Shown here in pieces: positions 28,230 through 37,249 of a stretch of 64,000 nucleotides of DNA (positions within the stretch are counted from its first letter, which is position 1; the number at the start of each line of letters is the position of its first letter). The notes under the pieces were generated by a model, which saw nothing but the letters and a program-made list of their open reading frames with translations, ran no database searches and was not told the origin of the DNA. The translations under genes and the position numbers were made by a program. Source of the DNA: Prasinococcaceae sp. CCMP 1430 (Eukaryota; Prasinodermophyta; Palmophyllophyceae; Prasinococcales; Prasinococcaceae); the NCBI GenBank assembly GCA_013416795.1, contig RQSC01000015.1, positions 132,393 to 196,392 on the forward strand, read 5' to 3'.

Positions 28230-29565
28230 CTACAGCAGGAGATCCTCGAGCTTCTCTAGAAGCCTTCCGACAGTGGGTGGCATGCTATCCGCCGACGGCG
28301 ATGACGTGTTGCCGTCGCTTTCCGGCACCGAGTCCACCTTGGAATGAAAAGCGGGGGTGAGGGCTTCGGTCAGCACGCACGCATCACTTCAGCCTGGATT
28401 GTTGGATATCAAGCACACGCATGAGCGCACGTACTTCGAGGAACTCCATGCCGAGGCTTTCGGCGGCCGCGCGCAGCTCTGCCCGGCGCGCATCGATTGC
28501 GGCCACACCGCTGCTGCTCGTTGTGGACGCTGTCGAGATGCTGCCGCCTGGGCTGGCGCCTTGGGCCGCGGTAGCTGCACCTCCTGCTGCTACGCTGCTA
28601 CCGCCACTGCTCAGTGACAGCGAGTCGCTTGTTTGGGACCCCCGCTGCCGCCGTTGCTCAAGCTCCTGCTGTTCTTGCTGCTGACGAGCGCGTGCCTCAG
28701 TCGCCGCGACCGCTGCGATGCCGCGCGCGGTGCTCACCACTATGCCAGGAATGCCATCGCAGCGCTGTTGCCGACACGCGTGCGGATGGTACCGGAGCAC
28801 ACGCGTGTGCGCGCACAGGAGTCAACGAGCGCGGTCACATGGAGTGGGCATAGTGCAGCCGCAACGCTAAGAACTGGCGTGCGCGCGCTCATGTGTGTCG
28901 TACCTTGGCATCCGTGCGGAGCGCGTCGGCGGCACCTCCAGGCGCGCCCGCTGCGAGCGAGGGTGCTACCACGTGAATCGCAGCGCTGGCAGCGGGGGCA
29001 GGCGCGGCAGCCACGTATGGGTACTGAGCGGCAGCACTGCCGCCTAGGTCGCGTCACGTCGTGCCGTGCCGCAACGTACCAGATCGCGTCGCATTGCGTG
29101 CGCGGGCGGAGTGTTGCGATGACCCGTCGGCGTGTATGAGCGTCAGTCATTCAGCTTATTCGCCATCCAGAGTGCGCGCCCGCACGCACATGTGGTGCTC
29201 GTCAGAGCGAGCTGGCTGTGCATGCTCCGGCCCAGGAGCAAACCAAACTCACCTGCTTCAACGATGGATAGCACGACGCTCCTGCCGCTCCGCGGGAGCT
29301 GCACGACGGCCTCATGCACGGCGACGCCAGGTGTGCGCGCGTGGTGGCGGCCGGCGGCGCGGGAAGCGGCAGAGAAGGCGGCCGCGCCGCCGCGCGAGGG
29401 TAGAAGCGCAGCCGCAAGCGCGCTCTTGCCGCACCCTTCACGACCGGTTAGTGCCACTCGCACGACCTCCAGCGCGGTCGGGCGCTCCAAGAGTCCGAGG
29501 CTCCGGCCGGCGCTTGCGCGCGCATCTGCGTGCGCGCGCGGCGCGGCCGCCGCCGCGGTGGCCAT
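28230..29565 (-). CDS. Divergent Rab-like GTPase, IFT27 (RABL4)-like
   Basis: Four exons, 29565-29253, 29043-28904, 28764-28435 and 28337-28230, with phases 1, 0 and 0 that all match, giving 296 residues. G1 is GREGCGKS (residues 41-48). Next come TPGVAVHEAVVQLPRSGRSV and LSIVEAGG, laid out like IFT27's T-G-x-D…VPDTGDSV…FDSAG. Then AAIHVVAPS (strand 4), IPGIVVSTARG where G4 should be, EARA and finally GMEFLEVDS as G5. The order matches IFT27, a small GTPase of the IFT-B complex that links to BBSome exit from cilia. G3 and G4 (no NKxD) are eroded. There is no C-terminal prenylation Cys, as in IFT27. A ~80-residue Gln/Ser/Ala insert splits G4 from G5. Exon chaining rests on phase and fold pattern; the family is an inference. 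Confidence 0.6.
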
Positions 29566-30121
29566 CGCCCACGGGACCCGCCCGTCCGCAGAACGGGCGG
29601 GCGGGCGCGCCCCCCTCCCCTGTGCGCGCCTGTGGCGCCGCGCGCGCGCCGCGCCGTTCGTATCAAGCGGTGCTGACGTCGAAATGAAGCAACGGTACGG
29701 AAAAAATTGCAAGCGCCGTCGCTACCTGGTTCGATCGAATCCGCGCGGTAACTACGTAGGGTTTGCAATTCGGTGCGGATGTTGCGGTTTTGGATTTTCA
29801 ATCAACGAGTTTGTGCGTGCCAAGACTGAACACACGCGCGGTTGGGGCGTGCGGGGATGATTAGGGTATGGGCCCAAGACACGCGACACGCGCGTTGTTG
29901 ATGCGATGGGCACGCACACACGCATGCACTCTCAAGCTCGCCGTTGCGCTTTGCGCGCTAAGGCCACGACAGCTAGCTACAGCAGCGCAGCTAGCTGCAG
30001 CGGCGCATGGCAAATGTGTCTCAAATTATGGCCTCGGCGGCGGATGCCTGGTGCGGCTCTTGCGGCTTGTGTACTCGCCGTAGTGAGCGGGCTTGGAGAT
30101 CATGAGTCCTGCAACTGCTGC
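29566..30121. other. Spacer with telo-box words and AT-rich island
   Basis: Upstream of the IFT27-like gene (-) and downstream of the four-span protein (-). Bases 29690-29875 are AT-richer and contain TAGGGTTT (29757-29764) and TTAGGGT (29861-29867). AGCTAGCT palindromes occur at about 29970 and 29988. No exon recognised. Confidence 0.5.
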
Positions 30122-30955
30122 TCACGCGTCCGCGTCCCCCGTCGAAATGGAGGAGCTCGACCTCCACCAGCGCAACGGGCCCTTCGATATAGAGGGCACC
30201 ACCCTGCGCTTGTGCGTATGCGCGCGTGCACCCTGCCGCGTGGTGGTGGCTGCCGTAGTAGATGCCGCGCTGCCGCTGCCCTCGACTGCATCTTCTTCCT
30301 CTTCTTCGGTCGAGTCATCACGCCATGTCTTGAGGGGGCCCTTCGACTCGTACGCCTTGTGTCGCCGTGCGGACTTCGAGAGTGCCAGCCTGGCTCGTCT
30401 GCGCGCACGCGCCGCTTCCTCGGGCGTGGGCGCGGGCACCTCGATTCCGCACAGTGGCAGCGGGAGCAGGGTGAGCCACATCACCCACGCCGCGAAGAAG
30501 CACCAGTAACTCCAGCCGAGCGACGCGCCGCCCCCGCTGGTGTCGCTAATGCCCTCGCCTCCTGCGCCGCTGTCTCGTACCCAGGTGTTGAACACGCACG
30601 TGGCTGTCAGCCCAAGAATGCTCGCAAGGTAGCACAGCGAAAGAAGCGCGGCCTTCAACAGGCGGCCCCGCCAACGCAGACGCAGCCATGCGTAGGCAGA
30701 GAGTACGAAGGACGTCCACGCGAGCGCTGTGGAGGCTGCGACGAGGCCACCGGCCGCATCCCACTTGCCGCTTTCGAGCCCCCCAGGTGCCCCGCCCCAA
30801 AGACCCTCCTTGTCGGCCGCGAGGCCAGCGACGTTCTGCTCCGCCGGCCGGACCCAGAAGCCACCGCCGAGGCCAGCCGTAGCGGCAGCCGCCGAGGCCG
30901 CCCAGAGCGCCGCCGCCGCTGCCCCGCAGCGCCGCGCGCCAAGCCCCCGAGGCAT
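30122..30955 (-). CDS. Four-span membrane protein, PMP22/claudin-like topology
   Basis: Single exon, 277 residues from ATG 30955. Four hydrophobic spans are visible: ~12-32 (AAAAALWAASAAAATAGLGG), ~70-92 (GGLVAASTALAWTSFVLSAY), ~104-124 (AALLSLCYLASILGLTATCV) and ~150-174 (YWCFFAAWVMWLTLLPLPL). The first extracytoplasmic loop contains EGLWGGA, reminiscent of the GLW motif in PMP22/claudin proteins, but the paired Cys are missing. The C-terminal ~100 residues are cytoplasmic: a basic helix RARRRARLALSKSARRH, then an acidic stretch (STEEEEEDAVEG) and a Thr/Ser tail. It could act as a tetraspan adhesion or trafficking protein. The function is unknown. Confidence 0.6.
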   Translation of the reverse strand: MPRGLGARRCGAAAAALWAASAAAATAGLGGGFWVRPAEQNVAGLAADKEGLWGGAPGGLESGKWDAAGGLVAASTALAWTSFVLSAYAWLRLRWRGRLLKAALLSLCYLASILGLTATCVFNTWVRDSGAGGEGISDTSGGGASLGWSYWCFFAAWVMWLTLLPLPLCGIEVPAPTPEEAARARRRARLALSKSARRHKAYESKGPLKTWRDDSTEEEEEDAVEGSGSAASTTAATTTRQGARAHTHKRRVVPSISKGPLRWWRSSSSISTGDADA

Positions 30956-31828
30956 GGCTGCGTCACTCGCTCCCAGCTCGAGCGGCGAGCACCCGCCCGG
31001 GCTGCCGCTCTCGCCCCTGCCGGCCGACCCCCGCCAGACCGGCCGTGCGCGCCGGGCGGCGCTGCGCAGAGCGCGTGCGCTGTGAGCCTCTGGCACGGGC
31101 TCGCGCCGCCGCGGACGTCTGCATGCCCACCGCCCGCGAGCATTGCTCATCGAAAATCCAGGATGCTGATCCTCTGAGATGCTCTGCCATCGCCCGCCTG
31201 CCATGCCTGGGTGGCGTCTGGAGTCTCCGGCTCAGCTGTCAATGGGCTCTGGTCTTCCTCGAAGTTTTTGGACATAATCTGGCTGTCGGGTCTAGCTAGG
31301 TCTTGGTCTGGCCATGATGCGCACGCCGCCGCCGGCGCCCTACTACTGCTCGCTGTCGCTCGCGCCAATTTTTCCATCCGGAAAGCAGATATCGCAGCGC
31401 GCGGTGGCGGCGACATTGTGTGCGTGCGCGGGATATGTAGCGGGTCCCACATCGCGCCCAGGTGATATCACATGACGATGGCGCATGGTGTGTGTACCTG
31501 GCGTGCCAAAAGGGCCGTGTCATGCGCCGTGCCGTGCATGGATGTGGATTTTTTCAGTGGGTTTTCGAGGCGCCCTACCAGCTCGCCAGCTCGCTCGCTG
31601 GTGGAGCGTCTTGTCGGGCTGCTGTCGGGCGCCCACACAGCACGCGGCCGGCGCGGCACGGGGGCGCGTTGCTGCTCGGCTGCGCGTGGCCCCGGGGGCA
31701 TCCGGACTGGCTGGCTGGGGGGCGCCCCGCACGACGGGCCCCGCCCTTCCTCTTCCTCAGTCCCCACCCACCTCGTGACCGTTCAATCTTGAGATTCGGT
31801 CCGTACTGCCTGACCTATCTGTGCATGC
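30956..31828. other. Divergent spacer, four-span protein / histidine kinase
   Basis: 873 bases between divergent genes. A minus-strand 42-codon frame from an ATG near 31275 to a stop at 31147-31149 (MSKNFEEDQSPLTAEPE…) has coding-like composition but no homology. It might be a short uORF or an exon of an unrecognised transcript. CTAGCTAG lies at about 31294. Bases 31130-31560 are AT-richer, consistent with promoter sequence. Confidence 0.4.
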
Positions 31829-34062
31829 ATGTCACCGCATGGCTCGCCCGTCTTAGGCGGGCTCGCCCGCTCGCTCGACGAGGGCGCCAAGTCTGGCGAC
31901 CTAGCGCTGTCATGGCAGTCTCCGGGCGATGACAGCCAATTACCGCGGCGCGCGGCTCACCCGCTGGCGCTCCTGGGCTTGCGCGTGGCCGTGGTCGCGT
32001 GCGGAGGCGTCTGGGCGCACTTGGTGCTGCCCGCGCGGCTGACGGCATTCAAGACTGCGCTTCACGCGGTGCGCGTGCTGGTTCTGTGGTATCAGCCACA
32101 GCTCGAGCGCGCGTGTGGGCTCCGCTTCGCCGACGCAGCCGAGGAGGCGCGCTTCGCAGAGCGCAGCCTGGCGAGGCTACCAGCGAAGCCCCTGATGATG
32201 TCGGTGTCATTCGGAGTCTGCGCGGCCTTCAACTGCCGCGTCCTGTTTTTGCAGTCCGGCAGCACACTGCCAGACTCGTTTGAGGAGTTCTTCAATTACG
32301 GAGCCGGGCTCTTTTTTATGATGATCATCTTCATGTGGTGCTTGGTGGCCAAGCATCCCTATGGACCACTTTTTGGGGGCAAATGTCAGGTGGCCAAGAC
32401 AATCGGGGTGCACCTCTCTATGGTGGATGTCATTTGGTTCATCTTTCACATTGCTGCGCCGATTGACTTTGCGCTGCGAAGCCCGGACGAGACGTTCCTG
32501 CGCGACGACTTCACCATGCTGGTCGATAGCGTGGGAATCCCGTTTGTCATGACGGTCATCCCGTGCCGCACCGGCTGGATGGACTTCGTAGCCACTCGGC
32601 TTGTCTCCGTCTCGCAATTCGGACCGCACTTCTACACCAAGCTGCACTACACGCTGCCGTTGCTCGGAAGCTTCCTTAGCACATATCTGTACCGGCGCAT
32701 GGAGCGGTCGGTGTTTGAAATGGAGCATCGCGCCGCGCGCGCGATGAACCGGCGCCTGGGACTGGCGCTGTGCTTTCTGTCGCACGAGGTGCGCAACAAC
32801 GTCGCCCCTGTGCAACGTATCATAGCGGATGGCCTTGCCGATGGGTCCGACAAGGCGGCAGCCATCGTGGCGCTAGAGACGGTGTCTGGCATTTTAGAGA
32901 ACGTCCTCACGCTGGCCAAGCTGAGCACGCCGGGCAGGAGCGGAGGGTCTGAAGAAGCGGTGTTTCCGCATGCGCCCTTCCAGTTGCGCGACCTCGCGCA
33001 TGCCGCGGCGCTGGTTGGGGCACGCAGCGTGCTGCCAGGGGTGAACTTCGTGACCGACCCCCCGCAGCTGGGCGAGAACGCCGTCGCAAGCGACGTGTGG
33101 GTCGATAGCTCGAGGACGGCCCTCGTGCAGGTGCTCAACAACTTACTGAGCAACGCGTGCAAGTTCACCAGCTCAGGCGAGGTGCGCCTCGAGTGGCACG
33201 CCGAAACGCGCGCAATCGGCGCGGAGGGCTATCCGGGTGAGGTTGAGCTTCGTGTGCGTGTGTCGGACACCGGGCGGGGCATACCTCGAGAGCAGCTCGC
33301 GAGTGTCCTGCAGGAATTCGGACGCGTGCGGACGGGGCGATCAGCCGAGGAAGGAACAGGATTGGGGCTGCCACTCTCGAAACGCCTAGTTGAAAGCCTC
33401 GGCGGCACCTTCCGATTGGACTCGACGCCGGGCGTGGGCACGACGGTATCGATTGCGCTGCGGCTACCACGCGCGTCGCCCAGGACGCACGTCAGCGTGG
33501 ATACGGAACTCGAGCAATGTCTTCAAGCCATCGACGACGACGATGCGAATGCCGGGGACGTGTTGGTCGCGGACGACAGCCGGCTGTGCCGAATGGTCAT
33601 GCGACGCGTGGTCAAGCGGCTTGGGTTCTCGTACAAGGAATGTGAGGATGGCGACGAGGTGCTGGCAGAGGTGTGTCCTCCAATTCAAGACAGCTGCGCA
33701 AGTGCTCGCCTCGCCCGCCCTAGCGTTTGTCGCGTGCGCGTGTTGGCTCGTCGCCCGCTCCGCTGCGCGCTGACTGACGACGCCGGGCCTGATTCGCACA
33801 GGTGGTGAGCGAGGGCGGCGTCCTAAAACGCTACGGCGTCATCTTGCTGGATATGCACATGTCGCGCATGCGAGGCGACGAGACGTGCCAGCATCTGCGC
33901 GCGGCAGGGTATCGCGGATATGTCGCGCTCGTCACAGGCAATTCACTGAGCCAGGACGAGCGCGAGGAACTGGTCGACCGCTGCGGCTTGTCGCACGTAT
34001 TTACCAAGGGCGCGCGCCCTAGCTGGGAGGACCTGCTCGCTACCTGGCAGCGGCGGCGCTGA
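31829..34062 (+). CDS. Membrane-anchored hybrid histidine kinase with receiver domain
   Basis: Exons 31829-33670 and 33802-34062 join in phase 0 (…DEVLAE/VVSEGG…), giving 700 residues. The N-terminal ~290 residues contain about five to six hydrophobic spans (for example LFFMMIIFMWCLVA and VDVIWFIFHIAAPIDFAL) in an unrecognised sensor module. Then come the H box FLSHEVRNN (phospho-acceptor His319), N box NNLLSNACKFT, G1 DTGRGIP, F box and G2 GTGLGLPL. The receiver has the acidic pair in LVADDSRL, phospho-acceptor Asp631 in LLDMHMSRMRG, Thr in LVTGNS and Lys in FTKGA. It is a complete His-to-Asp relay, presumably feeding an HPt protein elsewhere. The intron splits the receiver. Start ATG is the nearest one ahead of coding composition. 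No ligand-binding domain was recognised. Confidence 0.9.
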
Positions 34063-34286
34063 GCGTCAGCGAGCGCGGGGGGTGCACGCAGTGGTGGCGG
34101 CGGGTCATCACGATGTAAAACATCTAGAGTCGGCTCGCTTGCTTGGAGCTCAGGCGTAGACGTGCATGCGCACTCCCACGCGTGGCCACGGCCAGCCACC
34201 AATTTTCAGCCACCAAACGTTCGCTCACATCGATCGGTACATCGCAAGAACAGTGAAACTGAAACCTGCCAAAAACAGAAATATCT

Positions 34287-34295
34287 AAACCCTAA
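34287..34295 (+). promoter_or_regulatory. Telo-box AAACCCTAA abutting the start codon
   Basis: The exact plant-type telo-box word lies five bases upstream of ATG 34300, inside an AT-rich patch (34200-34300) that also contains AAATATCTAAACC. In land plants this word is a promoter element of translation and S-phase genes. Here the role is inferred from recurrence in several spacers of the window. Confidence 0.5.
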
Positions 34296-34299
34296 TGCG

Positions 34300-35493
34300 A
34301 TGGACACCTTTCTGCGCGTGTGGCGCGCTCGCGGGCGGGCGAGGTCCCACTTGTACGCCCTGGGTGGGGGGGGCACACGCCGCGCGGGGCCGCCCCGGCG
34401 CGCACGTGCGCTGCGCGAGCGCCGAGCGCTGCGCGGGCGCCGAGCTTCTTGTGCGGCCACGGCAGAGCCGCCGTCGCCGCAAGAGGCCTTCGAGAAGAGC
34501 CTCGAGCAGCTGGCGGCGTATCGCGAGCAGTGGGGCCACGCGGCGCCCACGCTCGGAACACCGCTTGGGCGCTGGGCATATGCGCAGCGCGGGCTGAAGG
34601 TGTGTCATCGCCACGCGCTCGCACGCGCCTCGTTCCTCGTGCGCTTGGGCAGGCGTGCATGATTGGAGTGCGGCGCGCCTGCGCGTCCCACCGCACAGAC
34701 AAGCTGCTGACAAGGCCCGCCTCTGTGTCGCCGCCGCGCCACGCCGCCGCAGGCCAGGGGCGCGCTGAGCGACGAGCGCATCGCCGCCCTCGAGGCTCTC
34801 GGCTTCAGCTGGGAGCATCCACTCGATGCAGAGGTGGCGCAGGCGGATCCAGAGGCGCTCTTCGAGGAGATGTTGGCGCGGCTCGAGGCGTTTCGGGAAG
34901 AGGTGCGTCGCTGCGAGCTCGGCTTAGTCGACGTGTGCAGCAAACCCCGCTTTTCGTGCGTGACGGACGCGCCAGAGTTGTCGCGTACCATGCACGACGC
35001 GCTAGGGCTGCTCGGGGTCCTGTCGGCGGGCAGCAACGTGGGCAGAGGGTGCTAGTCTCGGACTCGGGTGCGCCTGCTGACCCTGCGCGCCTGACATCGA
35101 CGCCTGTCTCTTCAGAACGGCCACTGCGCCGTCAAGAAGAAGCACGACGCAGACCCCGCGCTCGGCTACTGGGTGAACGACGTGCGCATTGCCAAGCGCG
35201 AGCGCAGGCTCTCGGAGGCGCAGCAGGCGACGCTAGACGCGATGGGTTTCGAGTGGGAGGCGCGGCGGCAATGCGGTTCGAAGTTTATGAAGGGCTTCCG
35301 GGAGCTGTGCGCCTACCGCGATGAGACGGGAAGCATCGACGTGGAGGCGGCCATCGCGAAGGGGTGTGCCACGGAGCAGGAGGAGCGCCTGGCGGCGTGG
35401 GCCAAGGCGCAGCGCCTGGCGCGCGCCAAGGGCATGCTGAATGACAAACGCGTGGCCTACCTGGACGGCGTTGGCTTCGATTGGAAGAGTTAA
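34300..35493 (+). CDS. Helicase-associated (HA) domain repeat protein
   Basis: Three phase-0 exons, 34300-34599, 34753-34902 and 35116-35493, give 275 residues. Three HA-type repeats are visible, each with the pattern Y…G…LG-W…QR or AKAQR…LS/LN-x-x-R…LD/LEALGF-W: QLAAYREQWGHA…LGRWAYAQRGL…ALGFSWEH; then ALGYWVNDVRIAKRERRLS…AMGFEWEA; then ELCAYRDETGS…LAAWAKAQRLARAKGMLN…GVGFDWKS. No helicase motor is attached. Such free-standing HA proteins are common in marine algae and are thought to bind nucleic acids. The Arg-rich first ~50 residues could be an organelle transit peptide or simply low complexity. The alternative ATG at 34295 is in another frame. Confidence 0.8.
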
Positions 35494-35702
35494 CGAGCGT
35501 GAAAACTATGTACGATTCTGTGTGGCTTTGTATGGGATGGGAGTCGACGCGTGCGAGTGGTGCGTGCGTGCGTGCGGTGTGCGTCTCCGGTCGCGGGCGC
35601 GCCCTCTGTCTGTAGGGGCCTGCCGCTCGCGCCTTCATGTGTCCGCCTGCCCGCCTGCGCCTCTGCGCGAGCCCACTCCCCCGATCCCTCCGTCCGTACC
35701 CA

Positions 35703-36045
35703 TCAGGACATGGCCTGGGGCGCCGGCGCCTTCGCCAGGTCGACGGCGCGGCCCGCAGTGTGGTCGATGGCGCCCGAACACGCCGAGCGCGCCACACAGC
35801 CGGGAACGCAGTAGTACATCGGCAGGCACTCACCGTCCGCCTTACTGCCGTCCACCTCAACAGTCATGGTAAATGGCACACCGACCTGCGTTCCAAGGGA
35901 GCGCCAGCCGCCGACGTCAGCACACAGAGGGGGGGAGGTGGCGCCGCGAGGCACTGCGCAGTGCGGGGCGGCCAACCTTGTGCTCGATCGCCACCTCGCC
36001 GAGCTTTCCGGTGACCGCATCGGCCACAGCAAAGCGGTTGCCCAT
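35703..36045 (-). CDS. Small protein of unknown family (about 83 residues)
   Basis: Exons 36045-35977 and 35885-35703 join in phase 0. The peptide starts MGNRFAVADAVTGKLGEVAIEHK and continues VGVPFTMTVEVDGSK…LPMYYCVPGCVARSACSG, ending KAPAPQAMS. Composition differs sharply from GC-rich noise: alternating hydrophobics suggest beta strands and there is a Cys cluster C-x3-C-x4-C. I do not recognise it. A 3' splice site (CGCGCAG) lies two bases before the ATG, so there may be an upstream exon and the true N-terminus may be longer; if the ATG is the start, the first exon is non-coding. The donor GTTGGC is weak. Confidence 0.45.
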
Positions 36046-37249
36046 GACTGCGCGGTTACGCGCACACGCGCGCAGCGCAGCACAAGAACAGACGTCGGTC
36101 AGCCGTCGCACGGCGGGCGTCGCGCGCGAGGCGCACCACCGCTGCGCATGGCGGCGCGAGCGGACCCCGCGCCGGCTCGCTCGCACGCACGCACCCCATC
36201 CCGCCAGAGGTCAGGAGTGAATGATGACCTTCGTTGGCTTCGTCGGCATTTCTTGCGCGGCGGCGACCCTGCCCATAGGGTCGAGCAAAGACTAGGTCGA
36301 GGCGAGGGGGCTGGGATGCGAGTGGTCGCTCGCTCGCGGAGCTGTGCCGCCCCCGCACCCCGCACCCCGCCCCGCCCCCGCGCGCGAGCGCCGTCCGTTC
36401 CCCTCGCGGCGCCGTCGCGTTTTTTCCCCGCAATAATGAGCGCAGCGAAATGCACGTCCGCGGTTCCGCGAGCACCCGTTTCATTGGCACGCGGCGCGGA
36501 GCGGGTGCGCCGAATTGCAATTGCACCCCCCAACCGACGCCGCGCGCGACCGCCGAAGAAAAATCTGAATCGCTCTCGCGCCGAACTCAAACTGGCCGGG
36601 GGGAACGAACGGTACGCGACCGCAGCCATGATGATCGAAATGCATTCACTCGGCATTGCCATCAAACTCAATGCGTGTTTTGTGGCCTTTTTTGGCTGGC
36701 AATGTCATGCACGGCGTGCGCCGCGACGCCACACCGTGCGCCGGCGGCGCCTGCGGGCAGCGCGGGGAGGGGAGCGCCGGGGGCGCGCGCGGGGGGATTT
36801 GGGGGGAAGGCAAGGCGAGCTCGCGTAGGCCTGCTGGTCTGGGACCGCCCCATCGGACGGCGCCGCGCCCAGCGCGCCCCGTCCACCCGTGAGCGTTGAA
36901 GCGCGTCTTTTCGCGGGTGTGCGGGAGGCCTTTTCTCTGCGCACGCAGACATCCCGCTCGCCGCGGCGATGTGGCCTGGTGCGGGGGGAGGGCGCGGCGG
37001 GGGGCCATGGCAATCTCCCCAGGATAGTAGGGACGGGGCACTTCCCTCGTCACTGACGCCCGCGGCGAGGCGCGACGGCGACGCGCTGTGGTCCCAGCAC
37101 GGAGGTGGGCCAGCGTCGGCAGGTGCGCAGTTGGCGCTGGGCTGGGCAGCGGCTGGGGAGCCTGGGGGGAGCCACAAACGCCGTCCCTGCCTGTGCTCGG
37201 CGTCGCTACGGGAGTCGGCTCCTCGACGACAGCAGATTCGGCACCTACC
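36046..37249. other. Divergent spacer, small gene / MSH6
   Basis: 1.2 kb with no firm exon. Bases 36410-36680 are AT-richer and likely hold promoter sequence. An ATG at 36969 opens a Gly/Ser-rich frame that could be a first exon of MSH6, since the MSH6 frame itself stays open and coding-like upstream to about 37090, but no clean splice pair joins them. A minus-strand frame at about 36290-36225 (MGRVAAAQEMPTKPTK) is a possible exon of the small gene; the phase does not fit. Confidence 0.4.

Noticed and set aside
29729-29745. GGTTCGATCGAATCC as a tRNA B box
   Set aside because: No A box at the right distance and no foldable acceptor stem around it. The GGTTCGA words near 24404 and 49077 were checked and rejected for the same reason.
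31147-31275. 42-codon minus-strand ORF with coding-like composition
   Set aside because: No homology, no splice partner and no way to separate it from a uORF; mentioned only in the spacer entry.
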